Below are positions 58,001 through 64,000 of a stretch of 64,000 nt of DNA, in pieces. The DNA lies in assembly GCA_907165065.1 (NCBI GenBank), contig OU015534.1, forward strand, positions 11,601,686 to 11,665,685, read 5' to 3'. Below the pieces are notes generated by a model. That model was not told where the DNA came from. It made no database searches and saw nothing but the letters and a program-made list of their open reading frames with translations. The stretch comes from Caprimulgus europaeus (Eukaryota > Chordata > Aves > Caprimulgiformes > Caprimulgidae). The stretch's first letter is position 1. Every line of letters begins with the position of its first letter. Position numbers and translations under genes: made by a program.

Positions 58001-60079
58001 AGCAGGGCCAGGGCTTGGGAGTTGAATAATAGCCCAGAGTGAGTTATAATCTGTGGGACAGAAATACCTTACTGTCAGGGCCAGGAGAGGAACTCTTAAA
58101 TCAAAGGGAGGGAGATGAGGAGGGAGTCGGGGATAGTCATCTCAGATGGAAAGGGCATCCAGGAGAGACCTTAAAGGAGCAGCCCTCTTGGTCCTGCTGC
58201 AGAGGGACCTGTCCTCCCTTTCTTATTTAACAAGAAGTGTGGAGTGAGAAAACATTTCCAAGGAAAAACAACAAGCTGGGGGCTGTGGTGTGGAGAGAGG
58301 ATGAGTATCTGCAAGTTGTCAACAGACTTTTCCCTTTCATCCTCTTGGTCTCATTAGAAGGGCATACAGGATGGGTTGATGCATCAGACTTGTTTGCCTC
58401 GGTGTCCCCAGAACCTATAACCAGATGGGCCAAGGGGTTGCTGATGTGCTTTTGCAATGTGTTCTAAGTTAGGGTGCTCACATAATGCAACATAACCATT
58501 GGGGTTGGTTTTGTATCCACCTTCACATAAAACAAAGGAAGGAGAGCCACGCCATGTGGGTTGCATGGGCAGTAGCTGTTCAGGGCTCTGCTCTGCCCTC
58601 AGCCTGGGACCCACTGGTGGGCCGAGTTGTCTCCCTCCTTCACAGCTGCTGCCCAGGCTGGTGACTGGAGACACAGAGTAGGAGCATCCTGTGTGACAGC
58701 TACATGCAAATCCAACACCTTTTAAATAGTGGAGGCTTTAAGCAGCAACACCCCTCTCTGGGCTCTCTGCCCAAGGGAAGGAAACTTGGGGCTTTTGCTA
58801 TTTGCCCTTCTGCAAGGGGCACTTTGTGCTTTGCCAGCAGCTTCCCAAGCATGGTGGAACCATCAGCAGGTTACTTTTTGCTCTGCAATAGCTCAGCCCT
58901 ATAACTTTAACCTTCTGGGTGAGCTGTTGGGAGATTTTCTGTAGCTAGACTTCGCAGAGCGTTGCAGAGTGCTGTGCCGGCAGCTGTCCTGGGAGGAGGG
59001 GAGCTGAGCAAGCGGAGATGGAGAATGATCTCTGCTGCTGGGGTGACACAAACCCATGTCGATATAACAGGCTTTGGCTCAGTGGCACGAGCTTATAGTT
59101 TCAAAGTAATGATCCCAGCCTCGCATTTCATTTCCTTTTCTTGCAGTCTCAGGAGCTGGTCTTGCTGCAGCTGAGAGGGGCTCTAGATGCAGCCTGGAGG
59201 CTTCACTGGTTTTGGATGACTTGAGTGGTTACATACGTGCCCATCCCAGGAGAGCAGAAAAGAGCGGTGTCCATCTTTGCCTGAATCTAATGCTTTGTGT
59301 GTTTCCTTCTCCTTTAGCTTTTGCTGGTGTTTTGTTTTTTTGTTTTGTTTTGGGTTTTTTTGCATCCTGAAAGCACAGGAGCAGTTTTCTGTGGAGGACA
59401 GAAAGCATGTGTCTGTACATACTGTTCTGGGAGCAGACAGGAAAGATGTGATCCCCAGAGGGTTAATGTAAGTTCTTGGTTTACCAGAAAGTAGCCAAGT
59501 TTCCTGGCTTGCAAAATAACAAATTTGTTTAGTAATTCCTTTTGACCATAAAATCCACAGCTGTGTGAAAGAACACCTTTCTCACTGCCAGACTCATGGC
59601 AAGTGGAAGGCTGTGGGCTGGGTACCTGCAGCCTGTTTCTCGCTCACTGCTGTTTAGACTCTGCTAGGTGGGTAAAGACAGTCTCTGACAAGGTTGTGTT
59701 ATGTGGAAGCCATTCAGAGCTACTCAAAGTGGGCACATCAGTATTTTGATCCCATTAACAGCAAGTTCTTCCTGGAACTTCCTTCCATCCTTCTGTCCTT
59801 CCTTCCCATAGCTATCTTGTGTGTGCTTCAGCATGTGTTCTTTTCACAGTATCTCAACACATGGATTAACTTCCTTACCATCAAGGGTTCTGCTACTTTC
59901 CCTTTTGCTAATTATTAAAGTTGCACTAGGCAAATGTTAGAATCTCACCTCTTTTCCTAAGCCAGGAGTTTTGGAGCCTAGTTTTTTAGCCTTTGTAACA
60001 AATCACTTTTGCATACTGCACTTAAGGGTGACCTGGCACAGGTGGAGAAGCCCAGAAGGGGATGGAAGAAGAGTAATGG

Positions 60080-60200
60080 AAGTGGAAGATGTGACCCTCT
60101 AGGGAAAGATTGAGGGATCTAGGATGTTCAGCTTAGAAAAGACGAAGCACAAATCATTTTTGGAGGAATGAAAGTGCTCAGAGGAAGGGAAAAGTTTTTT
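60080..60200 (+). mobile_element. Probable CR1 scrap, sense
   Basis: The words AAGATTGAGGGATCTAGGAT, GTTCAGCTTAGAAAAGACG resemble the CR1 coding block for RLRELGLFSLEKRR. The similarity fades on both sides, so the extent is uncertain. Confidence 0.5.
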
Positions 60201-62569
60201 CTGGGTGGTTGTGGTGGACAGCTCTTGGTCATGTCCTTACCTGCTGCAAGGAGATCAGTAAACAGTCTCTGTGGATGGGGATGTGGGACCTTCAACTCCT
60301 GAGATTTTCAGAGTTTAGAAGAAATGGTGGGGATGGTTTGGGTGGAGCTGGTCCTGCCTTGAAGCAGACAGTGTGGATCATCGCTTCTCCCTGCCTACCC
60401 TGTTTGCTGTGACACTTCCTGTGCCCTTGCACTTGGACACAGACTGTCTGTTTTCCCTGGGACATGTCACTGAAACTCAGAGTACCTGAGTGGGGAAGGA
60501 AGGGCTGGTTGCCTTGGGGGCTGTGTACAGTCCCCACTCCTGGTGTTATCTGCCCAGGTCAGGATGTTTGTACTGGGAAAGTCCCAAGGCAGCCTTTATT
60601 ATTTGGCAACACCTTCAGGCTCCAGCAAGGATCAGGGACTCCTGGTGCCACATGTGGCACAGAGAGCTCTTGGATAAGGCAGGAATGTGGTGACTCAAGA
60701 GAAACTGAGGAACACAATTATCTTACTTGGCCCCACGCAGCCTGCAGGTACTGGAGAAAGCAAAGAGTAGAATTTATTGCTTTTGTGCTTTTTTTAACCA
60801 GTGTAAAAGCTTTGCCTTCTAAATAAAATTGTAAGCAGCAGTTTGCTGAGTGCACTGCAATGGATGCTTTACTGAAAGCATCTTTGTCTATGCGAGTGGT
60901 TGGAAGCAGGTTGGCATTTGTGGTGGTTCTACAGGCATGTCACTGTGGCCTGCAGGCGAAAGGTGGAGAGGCAGCTGCTCAGACCTCCGTGCTGCTCTTC
61001 CTGCTGAGTGCCATATTGCTCGGCTGCACCTCGCTGTGCCTGCGCTCCCCTTGCTGGGGGATTTGAACATCTGTCCCCTGCACCGAGGAGCCTCTTGGTT
61101 CCCGTCTGGCTGTGTGTGTGCTGCTGAGGTTAAACACACTGCTCAGACCTTTACACTGTAAGTCTGGTTGCTGCTTACAGGTTGAGGAAGGAGCCACACT
61201 GACTCTCCTGGTCCCGCCTCTTCATGGGACAGTGTGCTGTAGGTGCCAAAGACAAAGTTTTGGAAAGAGTTTTCAAAAGAAAGCAGTATAACCCACAATA
61301 AAATCTAAGCAACGTGTGCTTTTGGTAAGAAATCTTTCTGCAGTGTCAAGATTTTGCAGGCTGAAGTGGCCTGATGGTCCCCACAGTGGGGTCTGGACAG
61401 GCAGGGAGTTGCTGCAGGGCTGGTTGTGGTGTGACTGGGACCTGTCAGCTGGATGCTTCCTGTAGCTGGGGTGTGTACAGCATGACCACAGCATGGCTGA
61501 TGTGCCACATGCTTGCATCCAGAGTTGCCCTGTAATATGCCCTTGGCATGGCAGCCCAGGAGGAACCAGGGGAAACATAAGGATGGTCAGAATTAGGCCC
61601 TCGATCTCCCAGTGAGTGGGTGTGTGTCTGGCACAGGTCACGCAGGACTGCGGCTGTGCCTGCTGGGCACCAGCGCTGTTGGCAGAAGCTGGGGACCTCC
61701 AATCTCACGTGTCTGCCTGTGTGAAGGTGGGGGGCAGCCTGTGTTTTCCCATGTCTCATGCCTACTGTGGTCAGCCAGAGAGGCTGGGGCCTTCTGCGTG
61801 CCCTGGTATTGCGAGAGGCGAGCCTGACCCCGGGCCTGACACAGCTCCCTGCAGTCAATACCAGAGCAAGGCAAGAGGAGAAGGGATTAGAGGCAGGGCA
61901 TGTTTTACAATAATCCTGCAACGTGTCCTGCATTCCAGGCCAGGAGGAGCTGGGAGGTGAAGGCACAATACGTGAAAGATGGCCTTTCCCGGAGTCCTGT
62001 AGGTCAGGTGAGGGGCAGAGCATCTCTGCATCCCAGCCCTTCAGCTGGAGCTTTGCATGGGTACCAGCACAACTGCCTAGTTCCTGGGAGAGAAGCTGTG
62101 TCCTCTTTTTCTCTGTATTTAAAAGACAGAAGCTCCATGTAGAAGCATAAAAATGGACCTGTGTAGTTCCCTAGGGAGGGATGAGGGGTTAATCAGATTT
62201 TCTAGCCTTGGGGATTAAAACATTAACTGGTTTAGTCCTTGTTGTTCTACCAAGCTAGCATGGCTACAAGAGGGAGAGTGACTGCCTGCCACCTCCACCA
62301 GCAGCAGCAGGCTGGTTTATGGTAGCAATCAACTTGCCAGTAAGTGGAAAGAGCTTTTTTCATATGAGGTATTCCTGATGCCCTGTGCTCAATGTGATGC
62401 ACTGTCCTGCTGAAAGGGATGGGACTTTGCTACTGCTGTCTTGGCTGGGAAAGTGTCTGCAGCCTCTGCCCCACTGCACAGAGGCATACCGTGACTTGGC
62501 TTTTGCTTCTCATGGGCTCAGTGTAAAGCAGCAAGAGGTGCTGAACTGTGAGATGGGAGATATGGTAGT

Positions 62570-62690
62570 GGAATTTGTATATTAATAACATAGTGCTTCA
62601 CATTCATTAAATTAATTAATTAAATCCCTCAGAACCCCAAGGCTACTAAGCAAGTTGATTTCAGAGTTGGGATTAAAAGTCTCCTGCCGC
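62570..62690 (+). repeat. MIR-like SINE scrap
   Basis: The end reads CTAAGCAAGTTGATTTCAGA then GTTGGGATTAAAAGTCTCC, resembling the MIR tail (CTAGTAAGTGGCAGAGC then TGGGATTCAAACCCAGGTCT as I recall). The upstream part with ATTAATTAATTAAATCC may be the core or a simple TTAA repeat. Tentative. Confidence 0.4.
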
Positions 62691-64000
62691 CCTTCCCCCG
62701 TGCTGGCACAGCACTTCTGGCTCCATCCTGGCTTTTGCTCTCTCCACTTGCAGGTTTCCTTGCTTGAGCTCTTTGCCTGCAGTCATGGATTGGATCCATC
62801 ACAGTGGCTTGCTAAGAACTGGCTGGAAAGTCTGCAGATATGGTCTACTTTTGTTAGGAAATAGCCCATCTTTTGCCCTTGTCTAGGCATAAGCTCCTTT
62901 TTTGTGACCTGCTGGGGAGGGAGGCTCTGATCACTTCAAAGTATGAGCCTGGCCAGGGGCTGTTTCACTGTGGCTGGTTTTCCCAGTTGCCTGGGTACTG
63001 TCTCCTACAGACTGGGGCCATCTTCTCCTTGGGTGCTCTGAAATGGATGTTGCTGCCAGCTCTATGGGGCATTAGAACTCGTGAGCCAACGGCCATCCCA
63101 AAGTCATGGTCTGTATTGCTGCACTTCAGTCTTCCCAAGCTTGCTCAGTACCCATCCAGTTCTCAGCAGTGCCCTTCTGGGTGTCAGTAGGTGTGGAGGT
63201 AAGGGGCTGCTATTCAGTGACAACATGCACCTTCCCTTCCTCGTGTTGAAAGAGCTCATAATGATGATGACTGATGTTTTCTTGGGCATCTTATCCACAG
63301 ATGAATATGCAGGTCTCACTCATAGCTGATGGATCAGCTCCACCTCCCTCACCTTTCTTTGAGCCAAGATACCCTGGCATTTCTGCATTGCACTCCCTGT
63401 ACCTTAAAGCCACCAACTTCCATTAAGCCGTGTAGGACAGAGTCAGCAGGTCTCTCTCCTGTGCGCAGTGGTCAGTGTCCCCAGTGAGTTTCAGTGGTGT
63501 GGAGTTGAAACCTCAGTGTACTGTTCTGCCAGCGCTGATCCTGCACGCTTCCTGCAGGTGCATTTTTAAACAAACTCTGGATATTTAGTGTATGGTCTTG
63601 TGCCAGCGTCAGGGAAACCTGCTCTCTGCGCTCTCCCAGTGTTGTAACCTCTGTGAGCCTGGCTCTGATTGATGCTATTAATATTTTAGAGATCATTTAG
63701 GATCTCTGCCTTGGCTGTGCTCCTTGCTCAGGGAAGAGCTGTCCTGTGTGGATGCCTGCAGCTGCCAGAGGAGCACGCTTGCTGCCTGCCGGTGTGCTTT
63801 GGAGGAGGCAGATCTGCAGATCAGCAGGGCCACCATGACTAATGGGAGCACAGAGCCTTCAAAGACTTAATTACTAGCCTCCAGCAGGTCCAAGCTGGCC
63901 CTTTCTGTAGGTAAGGGTCTTTCAGCTTTCCAGGGACATTCCCATCTGTCTCTTCCTTTTGGCAGAGGGGCCAACTTCTCTCTGGATGTTACCCCACCAA

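Larger units (their letters stand above)
49888..64000 (+). other. ERI3: Open ERI3 intron (at least 14.1 kb)
   Basis: This runs from the donor GTACTT to the window edge with no further ERI3 exon recognised. It contains an antisense CR1 (55245-55760), an old sense CR1 (56340-57475), a weak sense CR1 scrap (60080-60200), a MIR-like scrap (62570-62690) and a candidate conserved block (57690-58000). Stretches 50.0-54.1, 58.1-60.0 and 60.5-62.5 kb contain nothing I can name. Confidence 0.75.

Noticed and set aside
61445-62023. Antisense open frame of 192 codons
   Set aside because: No domain, biased to Pro/Ser/Arg as in chance frames of GC-rich DNA, no supporting context.
1-64000. CRISPR arrays, bacterial operons, phage or integrated viral genes
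   Set aside because: No regularly spaced repeats, no prokaryotic gene layout, and no retroviral or other viral coding motifs were seen; the sequence is an animal gene with large introns.

Overview
The window is vertebrate genomic DNA, most likely from a bird. Short coding exons with canonical GT-AG borders are separated by introns of 2 to 20 kb. CpG is mostly depleted. The recognisable interspersed repeats are CR1 LINE fragments at low density, which fits a bird better than a mammal; a turtle or crocodilian is less likely because repeats are so sparse. There are no bacterial operons, ribosome binding sites, tRNAs, rRNAs or CRISPR arrays.

Only one protein-coding gene is supported: ERI3, a DEDDh-family 3'-5' exoribonuclease also called PRNPIP or prion-interacting protein, on the + strand. 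Five consecutive coding exons are visible at about 7000-7274, 21419-21535, 27733-27792, 29963-30054 and 49815-49887. They splice in frame into about 205 codons. These carry the exonuclease domain from the first catalytic motif (DFEATC) through GDWD to FKQWINLKK. The amino-terminal exon(s) must lie upstream of base 1 or be unrecognised in the first 7 kb. The last part of the domain, with the catalytic His and final Asp, was not found up to base 64000 and presumably lies beyond the window.

Layout: 1-6999 is intron or upstream DNA with a small CpG-dense, GC-box-containing patch near 5750-5860. 7275-21418 is a 14.1-kb intron with a degraded CR1, two AT-rich stretches that keep their CpGs or SOX/POU-type motifs, and a possible frameshifting poison exon at 10787-10866. 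21536-27732 holds a recognisable sense CR1. 27793-29962 holds a homeodomain-motif-rich block. 30055-49814 is a 19.8-kb intron with several candidate conserved noncoding elements, an antisense CR1 scrap, a short element with terminal inverted repeats and a curious pair of roughly 85-bp direct repeats. 49888-64000 carries an antisense CR1, an old sense CR1 retaining traces of reverse-transcriptase motifs, and another candidate conserved block.

The most interesting leads are the in-phase tandem splice acceptors at the first visible exon, the possible poison exon, the CpG-rich candidate alternative promoter, the duplicated 85-bp element, the inverted-repeat element and the candidate regulatory islands in the introns. 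No novel enzymatic or defence system is visible. Family identifications rest on recognition by eye, not on database searches.
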